Below, piece by piece: positions 37,575 to 48,562 of a DNA stretch of 64,000 bases. Under the pieces are notes generated by a model, which was not told the DNA's origin, ran no database searches, and was given only the letters and a program-made list of their open reading frames with translations. The DNA comes from Amaurobius ferox (Eukaryota; Arthropoda; Arachnida; Araneae; Amaurobiidae): positions 81,360,910 through 81,424,909 of the forward strand of contig OX578137.1 in NCBI GenBank assembly GCA_951213105.1, given 5' to 3'. Numbering within the stretch: position 1 is the first letter of the stretch; every line of letters begins with the position of its first letter. The position numbers were made by a program, and so were the translations under genes.

Positions 37575-38169
37575 TATTTTATTTGAAATAAATAATCTAA
37601 ATACGTCTATGCAAGGACGTAATCATACTATTATTGAATTAACTGAAAAAATTACATGTTTTAAAAATAAACTCAAATTATGGAGAAATAAGGTTGAAGT
37701 AAAGAAACTTGCTTCATTCCCGACTCTTAATTTACTTGTTGAAGACAATAATATTGATATCACAGATTTTGAAATACAGAAAATTATTATTAATCATTTA
37801 GAAAAACTAATAGCAGACTTTGATCGATATTTCCCTGCAGACGATGTTTTCAAATATAATTGTGTTCGAATGCCATTTAATTTTGATGTAAGTGATTTGC
37901 ATGAGGAATTTGTTAATATTAATCAATTTCAAGAACAATTAATAGAAATACAAAGTGACCAAGCACTTCGATACAATTTCTACAAAAACACTGAATCTTT
38001 ATGTGCTTTCTGGTTAAAATTAAAAACCGAAAAGCCAATAATTGTTAAAGAAGCCCTAAAAGTATTATTGCCCTTTTCAACAACATATATGTGTGAGGCT
38101 GGTGTAAAAGCGTTTATGCTTTCACATTCAAATGTAGAAACTGAATTAAAGATAGTCAGAGATCATTAA

Positions 38170-38640
38170 TTAGTGGTAAGTACTTATAACTCCAGAATCG
38201 AATCCGTCTCCCTGGTGAGAAGCGAAACTACTACTCAATGGCTGGTAAAATATAAATGGCAAGTAAAACAACACGTGAAAAGAAGACTCTATATTTTTCA
38301 TTATTGTAAAGGAACATTCTTTAATTGACTTTATGAAACACATATAAGATATTATTTCACTCAAACACATTTTTCCAAAATGGCAATTCTAACTCCTTTA
38401 ATCATGAGTTAGACTTTCTAAAAGTATACTCAAAATTGATATGACCAGCTTGGAAATCTTTAAGTATAGACATTATTCTATCTTAATAATATTTCATACA
38501 ATATTATAGGCCAAGGGAGATTGATACAGATATTTTACTTTTAAGCTGGCTTTTACATTGAAAATTTCTCTAGACATATCGCCAGCAAATAATTTAATAT
38601 CTCCCTATAAAAGGAAAAATACATACGAACCTAAATTGCG
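38170..38640. other. hAT 3' non-coding region
   Basis: No open frame of note lies between the transposase stop and the small inverted-repeat segment. Confidence 0.6.
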
Positions 38641-38644
38641 GTTC

Positions 38645-38764
38645 GGAGGGGCTCTGTCGGTCGAAAAACATGATGAGAGCAATTTAATACATTTACTTTA
38701 AATTTAAAATAGTTTCATTCTTAAACTCTGGACAAATTCTAAAATGCGACCGACAGACCTCCCG
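38645..38764. repeat. Small inverted-repeat segment in hAT 3' region
   Basis: CGGAGGGGCTCTGTCGGTCG at 38645 and the reverse complement of CGACCGACAGACCTCCCG at 38747-38764 pair over about 18 bases with two or three differences around an A+T-rich 83-base core. It is a MITE-like or fold-back structure. Confidence 0.5.
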
Positions 38765-39590
38765 TCTATGGTAAGCTCTGTCTTTTTCCAAGCGCGTCCC
38801 TCTACACTTACATTTCACTCTGACGTCACAACACACATATCCATATAGCACACGTACAAGCAGAACATTGGAAATAATCAACAAAACCAAATTAAAACCT
38901 CAACGGTTTTTCTTTCTCTCTCTCAGCTGGCAGGCGCGCCGCTCAAGGACACGAGCACTTCATACATTGACCTATTTCCACTGAAAATCGGCTGAGGGAT
39001 TCTACATTTACATGACATGAAAAAGAGCATTTTAAACAGAAATATACTTTCACAAATCTCGATACCACACTGGTTTTTCGGCTCTGTGTGTAATCAAAAA
39101 CAATTACCGGAACAAGTTAAATCCTGAAATAGATATAAGGTGCTACTTGACAAGCATTCAACCGAGGTTTGAAGATCTTTCAAAATGTATTCAAGCACAA
39201 GGTTCTCATTAAAACTGTATGACTTGCATTTAAAATTTAAAAGACTTAACATATGTATTGATATTTCTTTTTTTTTAGGAATAAGTTAAAATGTCAATTA
39301 TTTTCAAAAAGTTATAAATATATTTTAATTTGGTCAATAAAAATTATTAAAAACACTTGATTATTAATTAAATTTTCCTTGGATCGAAAAGTACTTTTGT
39401 TTATCTTTATTATTAAAAAAAATAAATAAAAAATTTGTAAGTTAAAAAAAATCATCATCGTAGGATTGAAGATTTTTTAAAAATACGATCTAAAATAAAG
39501 CAATGAAAAAATTTTGACTTTTTTTTTGGGTCGCGACATGAACATATTTCTCAAATTTGGGTCGCGGCTTAAAAAGGTTAAGAACCACTG

Positions 39591-40130
39591 GCTTAGATTA
39601 TGACTGATATGAATTCAGCATTAAATTCTAGATATAGTAAGATGCTACTAAAGATTTTCACTCCTGGTTATTTTTCCACTTCCGGTCCAAAAAATTCTTG
39701 AAACGTTTATTCTTCAGAATAGTTATAAATAGATTTTAGGTGATGACTGATAATGAATTCCGTATTAAATTTCGTGAATGATCAGAAGGTTCACTAAAGA
39801 TTCCAACTTTCGCATTCCTTTTTAGTTTTGGTTCAAAAAATATCTTTAAAATATTTATTTCCGAGAATTGAATTTTATTTATAGCTAAGATAATGATTGA
39901 TATGGATTCAGCATTAAATTCCAGAGAGTGTTGTGGGGTTCATTAAGGATTTCTATTTCCAGCACTGGAGATGGCATTTCCGGTTTTTAGTAATGTTCGT
40001 ATGCCTGTACGAAATAAGTACGCAAAAGAAAATGGAGACACATAGTATTTGCGTCACAAATGAACTTGGGCCGGAATGGGCGAAGTATTGGAAGGGATAA
40101 TCTTTATAAAATCTCCTAACTTCCTTCAAA
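39591..40130. repeat. Degenerate ~148-bp tandem array, right part
   Basis: At least three diverged units repeat GATTATGACTGATATGAATTC-type phrases (39596, 39740, 39893). The end segment 40071-40125 is the inverted counterpart of 34059-34113 and 34297-34351 (CCCATTCCGG and GAAGTTAGGAG in reverse), so the whole array is bounded by inverted sequence. Confidence 0.6.
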
Positions 40131-40200
40131 ACGCGTAAACATAATTTGCCGCAATAGGAAGGCTGATTCATTAATATTTTGTTAAAAATGTTTCTTTTTT

Positions 40201-41905
40201 AACACTTTACAACAAAGTTGAAAAGTGTTTATGAGTTTGATCATTCTGTCTGTCTGTCTGTCTGTCTGTCTGTCCGTTAGCACGATAACTGTCGTAAAAA
40301 TGACTTAATCAAAATGAAATTTTAGTGTGTTGTTCAGACAGTCTGTAGGACCTATGGGAATATAAATGAATAATATCACCCAATTCGTTTTGGATTGAAC
40401 CCGGGTTGAAAAAATGAAATACATTGAACCCTAAGGGACCTAATTTTTCAAACATTTTTTAAGGGGATTTAAAATTAACAAATTACATCGAAAATTTTAG
40501 GTAACATTCAAATTATTCCATAAAATATATAAAAAATATTTCAGCAAAATATATTCAGTAGTTTTTAAATAAAAATTAAAATAATAATTACACATCTTAT
40601 ATGAAGCGATCACGTGACCATGATATGAATAGATCACGTGACCAACTTCAAAATGATATATGGCATCCATCTTGTTTCAAAATCGTGATTTTTTTAATTC
40701 TTTTTTATTCATATTGAGTGTTGTATCCGTCCTAAAACTACTTTATTTTTGCTTAAATTCTGTTCATCTACATACTGAAACAACGCAATGACAATATATT
40801 TGAGTTTAAATGCTCATCTAAATTTGATTATTTCTACAACTAAGCCTATTTTTCACCTATGTAAAATGTAAACAGCAAAATATATAGAATGAGTTGTATA
40901 AGAATTCCTGTATTTTCTTAACACAAAATAATTTAGTCCATGGAGTCTGCATGGCTGATATGAATGAAATATTAATTGATTTTATAAAGAGAAGGACGAA
41001 TTTTTTCGATGAAGTTTCAAGCATAGAGTTTAATTTTTTGTAGCTCCATGGTCTTAAACAAAATGTTTAAATAAAATAAGTTATTTTTAATTCATATTGA
41101 GTGTTGTATTCGTCCTAAAACTGCTTTATTTTTGCTTAAATTCTTAAATTCTGTGCATCTACATACTGAAACAACGCAATGACAATATATTTGAGTTTAA
41201 ATGATCATCCAAATTTGATTATTTCTACAACGAAGCCTATTTTTCACTTATGTAAAATGCAAACAGCAAAATATGTAGGATGAGTTGTATAAGAATTGCT
41301 GTATTTCTTTAACTCAAAATTATTTAAATCATGGAGTCTGCATAGCTGATATGAATTAAATATTTATTGATTTTATAGAGAGAAGGACGATTTTTTTCGA
41401 TGAATTTTTAATCATAGAGTTTATTTAGTTGTAGCTCCATGGTCTTAAGTTTTTAAATAAAATAAATTATTTTAGTACTGTGATGAATGAAATGATTGGG
41501 AAAATGTTATGAATAAAATGCTGCTTTTTTAGAGAGAGCCAGGCGTGTTATTTTTTCTATGACGTCATTTGAATGAATTTCAGTTGTTTTCGATGAAGTT
41601 TTCAAATATAATAAATTATTGTAGTACTATGATGATTTTAAAGATATGGATATTACCGAGGAATGTATCGCATTTTAGAGATGTTTAAACAAGGCAAATT
41701 ATATTTCAATGCCGTCATTTGAATGAAGTTCATTTTTTCAATGAAGGTTTAAGTTTTCAAATATAATAAATCAATGTAGTATTGTGATAAGTTTTAAAAT
41801 ATTATTTAAGAATGTATTGCATTTTAGAGATGTTTAAATAAAATTGCATTGAAGTTGGAAAGTGTTTCATAATCAATGCTTTAGACATGATTGATCTTTC
41901 TTGTT
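40201..41905 (+). mobile_element. Family B element, copy 6, with internal duplication
   Basis: Plus-sense copy with a canonical start (AACACTTTACAACAAAG, five CTGT units) and end (hairpin and TCTTTCTTGTT). It is about 380 bp longer than the others because 40711-41093 and 41094-41475 are diverged direct repeats covering ATATTGAGTGTTGTAT..TTTAAATAAAATAA. The duplicated block looks like a local tandem duplication or exchange between two copies. Confidence 0.65.
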
Positions 41906-41907
41906 TT

Positions 41908-42438
41908 ACAATACTATGGGACTCCGCCTCTTGCTCGCTGCCCTCCGTAACTGTCTTCGCAAGCGCTTTGGTTCCATCTGCTACGCAGGCATAATACGCC
42001 CGTTGGGAACCGTCCACTGTTAACTGAATTTCACCTGTCAATCATCGCTTCTCGAACTCTTTTAATCAGGCCGGCGCACACAACCGCTTACGTGTATTAT
42101 ACTCGCTAACGCTCTCAAATTCCACTGGATTTCGCCCTCCATTCGCTGCCGCTCATTAATCGGAACTTGTTGCAGACATTTGATGCCCATTTTGCGGATT
42201 CGCTCCCATTTTAGCTGTGGCTCAATGGCTCCTTTAACCCATCCTACAGCCCATCCCCCTCATGATCCAGTGCTGGTGCAAAGCGATGTTAGTTAACAAG
42301 GGACAGTAAGAAACGGGTGTTAAACGACTGCGTAGCAGACTCCACGAAAGTGCCCGCAAAGCCGACTCAGCGAGTAAGAGGCGAAGTTTGGCTAGCCTAG
42401 TGAGCAGGGGGCGGTCGTCGGGGCCCTCTAGTGATACA
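41908..42438. mobile_element. G+C-rich segment with ~100-bp inverted ends, unknown type
   Basis: About 530 bp, clearly richer in G+C than everything around it, lying exactly between two opposed family B copies. Its ends read outward as imperfect inverted repeats (left arm 41921-42023, right arm 42292-42387): both contain GTTAAC, an ACGGG(C/T)GT stretch, CTGCGTAGCAGA, AAAG(C/T)GC and CAGCGAG(C/T)AAGAGGCG. The minus strand has a 60-odd-codon open stretch (AIEPQLKWERIRKMG... to ...GCVRRPD), but no family is recognised. It could be a TIR element, two inverted copies of a small repeat, or captured foreign DNA. Confidence 0.5.
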
Positions 42439-43724
42439 AAACAAGAAAGATCAATCATGCATAAAGCACTGATTATGAAACACTTTCCAACTTCAATGCA
42501 ATTTTATGTAAACATCTCTAAAATGCGATAAATTCCTCGGTAATATTTTAAAACGTATCACAATACTACATTAATTTATTATATTTGAAAACTTAAATCT
42601 TCATCGAACAAACTGAACTTCATTCAAATGACGGCATTGAAATATAAATTGCCTGGTTCAAACTGCTCTAAAATGCGATACATTCCTCAGTAATATTTTT
42701 AAAATTATCATAATACTACAATAAATTATTATATTTGAAAACTGCATCGAAAACAACTGAAATTCATTTAAATGACGTCATGGAAAAATAAAACGCTTGG
42801 CTCTCTCTATGAAAACAGCATTTCATTCATAAACATTCCCCATTCATGTCATTCATCACAGTATTAAAATGATTTATTTTATTTAAAAACCTAAGACCAT
42901 GGAGCTACAAGTAATTAAACTCTTAAAACTTCATCGAAAAAAATCATCCATCTCTCTGTAAAATCAATAAATATTTCATTCATATCAGCTATGCAGACTC
43001 CATGATCTAAATAATTTTGCGTTAAAGAAATACAACAATTCTTATACAACTCATTCTACATATTTTGCTGTTTGCATTTTACATTAAGTGGTAAATAGGC
43101 TTTGTTGTAGAAATAATCAGATTTGGATGATCATTTGAACTCAAATATATTGTAATTGCGTTGTTTCAGTATGTAGATGCACAGAATTTAAGCAAAAATA
43201 AAGCGGTTTTACGACGGATACAACATTCAATATGAATAAAAAGAATTATAAAAATCACGATTTGGAGACAAGATGGATGTCATAATTCATTTTGAAGTGG
43301 GTCCCATGATTTTTTCCTATCATTGTCACGTAATCGCTTCATATAAGAGGTGTATTTATTATTTTAATTTTTATTTAAAAACTACTGAATATATTTTGCT
43401 GAAATTGTTTTATATATTTTATGGAATAATTTGAATATTATCTAAAATTTTCAAAGCAATTTTTGAATTTTAAATCCGCTTAAAATTTTTTGAACAATTA
43501 GGTCCCATAGGGTTCAATGTATTTCATTTTTTCAACCCGGGTTCAATCCAAAACTAATTGGGTGATATTATTTATTTATATTCCCATAGGTCCTACAGAT
43601 CGTCTGAACAACATACTAAAATTTCATTTTCATTAAGTCATTTTTACAGCAGTTATCGTGCTAACGGACAGACAGACACAATGAACAAAGTAATAAACAT
43701 TTTTCAACTTTGTTGCAAAATGTT
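42439..43724 (-). mobile_element. Family B element, copy 7
   Basis: A 1286-bp reverse copy facing copy 6 across the G+C-rich segment. The left hairpin reads GCATAAAGCACTG (imperfect); the right end is TTGTTGCAAAATGTT. Confidence 0.65.
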
Positions 43725-44270
43725 AATAAAGGAAATATTGTTTGTTTTTTAGGGCTGTACAATACCATTGCACTGCCAACTGAACGTATAACAACGACGA
43801 GTATCTGACACCAGAGAGGAAACAATTTTTCTACCTATATTGATGTCAGATGTCAATTATAATTAAAGGTAAGTCACGTGGCCAACGATCCAAGAGGGGT
43901 CAACATGGGAAGAAGCATAGTATCAGGAGACTTCCAACAAACTACCAAGCTAGGGAAGGCGGAGGTAAACGTTAAATGCTAGTATGCTGAACAGGAAACT
44001 GCAATATGAATAAGAACTCTATATGATGTCAGACAGAGAAGGTGTGGAAATAAAGTCAAAATGGTGCCACAGCACCTCAACTAAGGAACCAGTGCAGCAG
44101 AGTATATAAAGTTATTAAACGTAGTTGCCTTCGTCAATGTTTCCGGAGTCTATAAATTAAGAAACTGTATGTTCCTAATTAAAGCATTGTATTTTAGTGA
44201 GGACAACTGATTATTAAATGACCAAAATTAACCAATTTGTTGATATCACATATTTTCCGTAATTTAATCC
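43725..44270. other. Unrecognised, moderately G+C-rich stretch
   Basis: No long frame. A TATATAAAG motif occurs near 44103 and several purine-rich segments at 43870-44090. It could be an LTR or other transposon remnant, but no ends were found. Confidence 0.35.
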
Positions 44271-44271
44271 A

Positions 44272-44943
44272 ATCTTAAATAATAAAAGGCAATGTCTGTG
44301 TGTGTGTCTGTCTTATACACTATACGTTTCGCGACCGCGCGTCGGAGAGCTATGAAATTTGGCAATCGGAGACCCTGGGGGGTGGGAAGGGTACATGTGA
44401 AAACCGATTTTTAAAATTTTAATTATTTTTTTTGTTATTTAATGTTTTATGCGATTTCGACCGTTTTTTGACCTTTTTGCTCTTTTTTATCCACGATCCA
44501 GACATTGTAGAAAAAAACAAATCACACCATCGGAAAGAGCAGAGAATTTCTAATAAAAATATCTCAATTTCAAATCTCAGAGACAAATTCTAATATTTTT
44601 TTATGATTTTAAAACAAAAGTCACTTTTGGCTCAAAAAAACGATTTTTGGTTTTTAAATTCTCGCATAGTAAAAAGTACTCATAATTTCGACTCATAATT
44701 TACATTTTTAGAAAGGTCAAACATCTGGCATTCTTACAAGTCCAATCTGGTCAGGAAACATTCCGTATTGCCCACAGGATCGGGATTTTAAAAGTTTCCG
44801 AATTTCAATTTCTCAGCGTTCCGCTCGGCGTGCCGCTTCTTAACCGGCGTTTCTCCCCCGCAGAAGGAGGGAAGGTGGTGGGTGGGGACGTCAAGGTGGA
44901 GGTGACGTCACGGTTCTGAATAGAGCTCCTTTACTCCATATAA
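44272..44943 (+). mobile_element. Possible third Helitron-like 5' end
   Basis: TCTTAAATAATAAAAGGCAA, a GTGTGTCTGTCT microsatellite, CGCGACCGCGCGTCGGAGAG and CTATGAAATTTGG appear in the same order as the family A leader (TC start, CTGT run, CACGG..AACGGCTG, GATGAAATTT). No matching 3' end was found, and SINE sequence follows at about 45100. Assignment is by analogy only. Confidence 0.3.
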
Positions 44944-45106
44944 ATTATTATATTTATATTTTAAATGATGGAACGATATGGATTTTTTAAATGTATAGTT
45001 TAACTTTTGGATTTTTTTAAATGGATATTTTAATTTTATGAATATTTTAAATGATGTAACAATGAAACAATGGAATGAGGATGACGGAATTAAGCATATG
45101 GTCATT

Positions 45107-46070
45107 TTAAATTGCAAATTAGCGCGCGGGAAGTTAGCGGTAGGCCCGGGTTCGATTCCCGCCACTGCCAAAACTGCCGCCGTGTTTACGTGGAATACGA
45201 TCACGTTAAATATGTGGGTCCGTAAGTTCTTCCGAGAGGTTGGTGGTAGGGGAAGGAGGATACGGCCCCTGTGGATGCCTCCCCCACTGGGTTCCCGTCT
45301 AAATTGGGTGAATATATAGAAAGTTATGGAGATTGTCGCGGAGGGCGCGGCAGCCCAGTGGTTAGCGCGCGGGAATTTCACTCAGTAGGCCCGGGTTCGA
45401 TTCCCGCCACTGCCAAAACTTACGCTACGTTCACGCAGAGTACGATCACGTTAAACATGTGGGTTCGTGAGTCCTTCCGAGAGGTTGGTGGTAGGGGAAG
45501 GAGGGTACGGTCTAAATTGGGTGAATAAAAAGAAAGTTATGGAGATTGTCGCGGAGGGCGAAGTAGCCCAGTGGTTAGCGCGCGGGAATTGCACGCGGTA
45601 GGCCCGGGTTCGATTTCCAAAATTGCCGCCGTGTTCACGCGGAGTAAACATGTGGGTCTGTAAGTCCTTCCGAGAGGTTGGTGGTTGGGGAAGGAGGGTA
45701 CGGTCCCCGTGGCTGCCTCTCCCACTGGGTTCCGGTCTAAATAAGGTGAATAAAAAAAAAGTTATGGAAAATGTCGCGGAGGGCGAAGTACCCCAGTGGT
45801 TAGCGCGCGGGAATTTCACTCGGTAGGCCCGGGTTCGATTCCCGCCACTGCCAAAACTGCAGCCATGTTCAAGCGGAGTACGATCACGTTAAACATATGG
45901 GTCCGTATGTTTTTCCGAGAGGTTGGTGGTAGGGGAAGGAGGGTACGTTCCCTGTGGATGCCTCCCCCACTGGGTTCCGGTCTAAATTGGGTGGCACATC
46001 CTGGCCGTCCAACCAGTTACCTTACACCTTTATGGTAGGTCGCGCCAACGAGTTTGCCACGGTTGGAATT
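45107..46070 (+). repeat. Tandem array of four tRNA-derived SINE units
   Basis: Box B (GGTTCGATTCCCGCC or variants) occurs at about 45149, 45396, 45608 and 45833. The second to fourth units are preceded by AGCCCAGTGGTTAGCGCGCG-type box A; the first is 5'-truncated. Internal units end early in AAATTGGGTGAATA and run through a shared linker (AAAGTTATGGAGATTGTCGC) into the next head. Only the last unit has the full 3' end (GTTACCTTACACCTTTATGG). This points to unequal exchange or concerted transcription of a multimer, not four independent insertions. Open frames on both strands are by-products of the G+C-rich SINE. Confidence 0.8.
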
Positions 46071-46138
46071 TGCCACGATCAGCATTTTCAAGGGTTGCGA
46101 ACAGGCTGGTCGCCAAAGGCGGCTAGTAACTAATAATT

Positions 46139-47492
46139 AACAAGAAAGATCAATCATGCTTAAAGCATTGACTATGAAACACTTTCCAACTTCAATGCAC
46201 TTTTATTTAAACATGTCTAAGATGCAATACATTCCTCAGTTATATTTTAAAACTTATCACAATACTACATTAATTTATTATATTTGAAAACTTAAACATG
46301 CATCGAAAAAAAATGAACTTCATTTAAATGACGGCATTGAAAAATACATTGCCTGGTTTAAACATCTCTAAAATGCGATACATTCCTTGGTAATAATTTT
46401 AGAATTATCATAATACTACGATAATTTATTATATTTGAAACCTTCATCGAAAACAACTGAAATTCATTCAAATGACGTCATAGAAGAAATAACACTCTTG
46501 GCTCTCTCTATAAAAGCAGCATTTCACTCATAAACAATTTCCTATTAATTTCATTCATCACAATACTATAATAATTTATTTTATTTAAAAATTAAGACCT
46601 TGGAGCTACAAGTAATTAAACTCTATGCTTAAAACTTCATTGAAAAAAACCGTTCTTCTCTTTGTAAAATCAATGAATATTTCATTCATATCAGCTATGC
46701 AGACTCCATGAGCTAAATGATTTTGTGTTAAAGAAAAACAGCAATTCTAATACAACTCATTCTGCATATTTTGCTGTTTACATTTTACATAAGTAAAAAA
46801 TAGGCTTCGTTGTAGAAATAATCAAATTTGGATGATCATTTATACTCAAATATATGGTAATTGCGTTGTTTCAGTATGTACATGCACAGAATTTAAGCAA
46901 AAATAAAGTGGTTTTAGGACGGATACAACACTCAATATGAATTAAAAAGAACTTTAAAAATCACGATTTTGAGACAAGATGGATGTCATATATCATTTTG
47001 AAGTGGGTTAGGTGATTTTTTCATATCATGGTCACGTGATCGCTTCATATAAGATGTGTAAGTATTATTTTATTTGTGTAATTATTATATATTTGTGTAA
47101 TTATTATTTTAATTTTTCTTTAAAAAACTACTAAATATATTTTGCTGAATTTTATTCTTATATATTTTATGGAACAATTTGAATATTACCCAAACTTTTC
47201 GAGGCATTTTGTGAATTTTAAATCCGCTTAAAAAACGCTTCCATATATAATACATTGGTCCCATATTGATCAATGTATTTCATTTTATCAAACCGGGTTC
47301 AATCCAAAACTAATTGAGTGATGTTATTCATTTATATTCCCATAGATCGTACAGCCCGTATGAACAACATACTAAAATTTTATTTTGATTAAATCATTTT
47401 TACGGCAGTTATCGTGCTAACGAACAGACAGACAGACAGACATACAGAAAGAACAAAGTCATAAACACTTTTCAACTTTGTGGCAAATTGTT
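46139..47492 (-). mobile_element. Family B element, copy 8
   Basis: A 1354-bp reverse copy with an extra direct repeat of TTTGTGTAATTATTAT at about 47075-47110. Left end AACAAGAAAG; right end TGTGGCAAATTGTT. Confidence 0.65.
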
Positions 47493-47945
47493 AATAATAA
47501 TGTAATTAAATTATTTGAATAAAAATATAAATTTAATGAACTGGTATTTATTGAGGTGTAATTAATGAACTTACAAACGAATGCATCTTTTCAACTTGAT
47601 TGCAGTAGCGAAACACATGTGGGTTATTTTCGGCTATCAATCTGCAATTCTGTACATCATGTCATGATCTAGTTTATAGGACAACTTCAACATTAATCAG
47701 CTATTAATGCAACATTCTTATTTTAACACCACATTTCGCCCTAATTTGGTGCTAGTTCGCGAAGTATGTTACACAGGAGACACATGACTTTAAATGCAGC
47801 CTGATATTAATTTTATCTTTTGAAATGCATTCCATTGAGTTCATTTGCACAAACTGGCACGTATGCTAATTTAAAATTTCACCGAATTTGCTGTTTCAAT
47901 TCCATTTCCATCTTCATTTGGCGTCTGGACGTAATTAAAAATGTA
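47493..47945. other. Unrecognised DNA
   Basis: No assignable feature. Confidence 0.5.
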
Positions 47946-47949
47946 TCTT

Positions 47950-48360
47950 TTCAAAAATGCGAGAAAACTGAGAACGGTTGAGAATCTCGAGAACGGTTAG
48001 TCCTAGAATTTGGTCTTATGTATGTAAGTAATGGGGCTGGTCTAATTTTTTTCGGCGTCAAAAATTACAGTATTAAACAGGCATTCAGTTGATACATTTG
48101 ATCACATATAGTCTTATTTATTTATACCAAATCGTACTCAAATCTAGCCAGCACCAGGGTCATCCACAACTAATTTATCTACCAAATTTTGTGAAATTTG
48201 GTCAATTAGACTTTAATCTAAAGTGGATACATACATTGAAAAGACAAGTACACTGACATTACGTTAAAATCGTTTTTTTGGTTCTAGGATGCTTGAAAAG
48301 TGTAGATTCGTCGAAAACTCGAATTGCGATTTTTGATTTTGATAATACATTGTAGGAAAA
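47950..48360 (+). repeat. Family E repeat, copy 1
   Basis: GAGAACGGTTAGTCCTAGAA, CAGCACCAGGGTCATC, CAAATTTTGTGAAATTTGGT, GGATACATACATTG and GTCGAAAACTCGAATT occur in the same order as at 49750-50045. This looks like a transposon 3' or 5' end family; its nature is unresolved. Confidence 0.55.
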
Positions 48361-48562
48361 TTAAAAATATAATGCGAGCAGCACTTAACTTTCGCTATGG
48401 TCCCAAGTTCACTGTCTCTTTCATATTCCGTTGAATTGAGTTTAACTGCAAAAATATAATATTAATACAAATATAATACAAATTTATATAAAATATATTT
48501 ATATAAAATCTATATTTAAATAGAATTATATTCAATTGTATACGCATTGTTTAATCATTTTT

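Larger units (their letters stand above)
35142..38169 (+). pseudogene. hAT transposase, ZBED/SCAND3-like, with stop and Tc1 insertion
   Basis: Translation from MAKREYKEAFLELG begins with a BED-type zinc finger (CVLC..RHFDAKH). It carries one nonsense codon at 35276-35278, where KxRHF is expected. The catalytic domain shows LDETTDVS (first acidic site), ICTDGAAAMT (second), HCLLHR and VRWLSRGKV, all hallmarks of this family. A Tc1 element interrupts it at 36281-37576; the reading frame continues exactly across the TA duplication with LFEINNLN. The C-terminal hATC region (ALKVLLPFSTTYMCEAG) is present but departs from the family after CEAG and stops at 38169. About 577 codons without the insert, a normal family length. 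It would have bound element ends and catalysed cut-and-paste; it is now inactive. Confidence 0.9.
34716..39590 (+). mobile_element. hAT-superfamily element (ZBED/SCAND3-like), 4.9 kb with a Tc1 insertion
   Basis: Terminal inverted repeats: the left end CAGCGGTTCTTAACCT and the reverse complement of the right end CAGTGGTTCTTAACCT match at 15 of 16 positions, followed by GGGTCGCG-type sub-terminal words at both ends. CAG..GG tips are typical of hAT elements. Flanks are ATAGCTTT and GCTTAGAT, so a clean 8-bp target duplication is not seen. It contains a broken transposase (35142-38169), a Tc1 insertion (36283-37574), a duplicated BED-finger segment and two small inverted-repeat inserts. Without the Tc1 copy it would be about 3.6 kb. 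Confidence 0.85.

Noticed and set aside
34708..39598. 8-bp target duplication of the hAT element
   Set aside because: The flanks ATAGCTTT and GCTTAGAT share only GCTT in offset positions; no clean duplication could be claimed.
40201..43724. Copies 6 and 7 of family B plus the G+C-rich centre as a single giant palindromic transposon
   Set aside because: The two arms have their own complete termini and differ in length and internal structure; family B copies occur alone elsewhere.
45340..45420. Functional tRNA genes in the SINE arrays
   Set aside because: Box A and box B are present, but acceptor and anticodon arms do not close and the sequence continues into a SINE body with a family-specific tail.
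44908..46038. Several 60-157-codon frames on both strands, some R/G/S-rich
   Set aside because: They are side products of the G+C-rich SINE units and recur wherever the SINE does.
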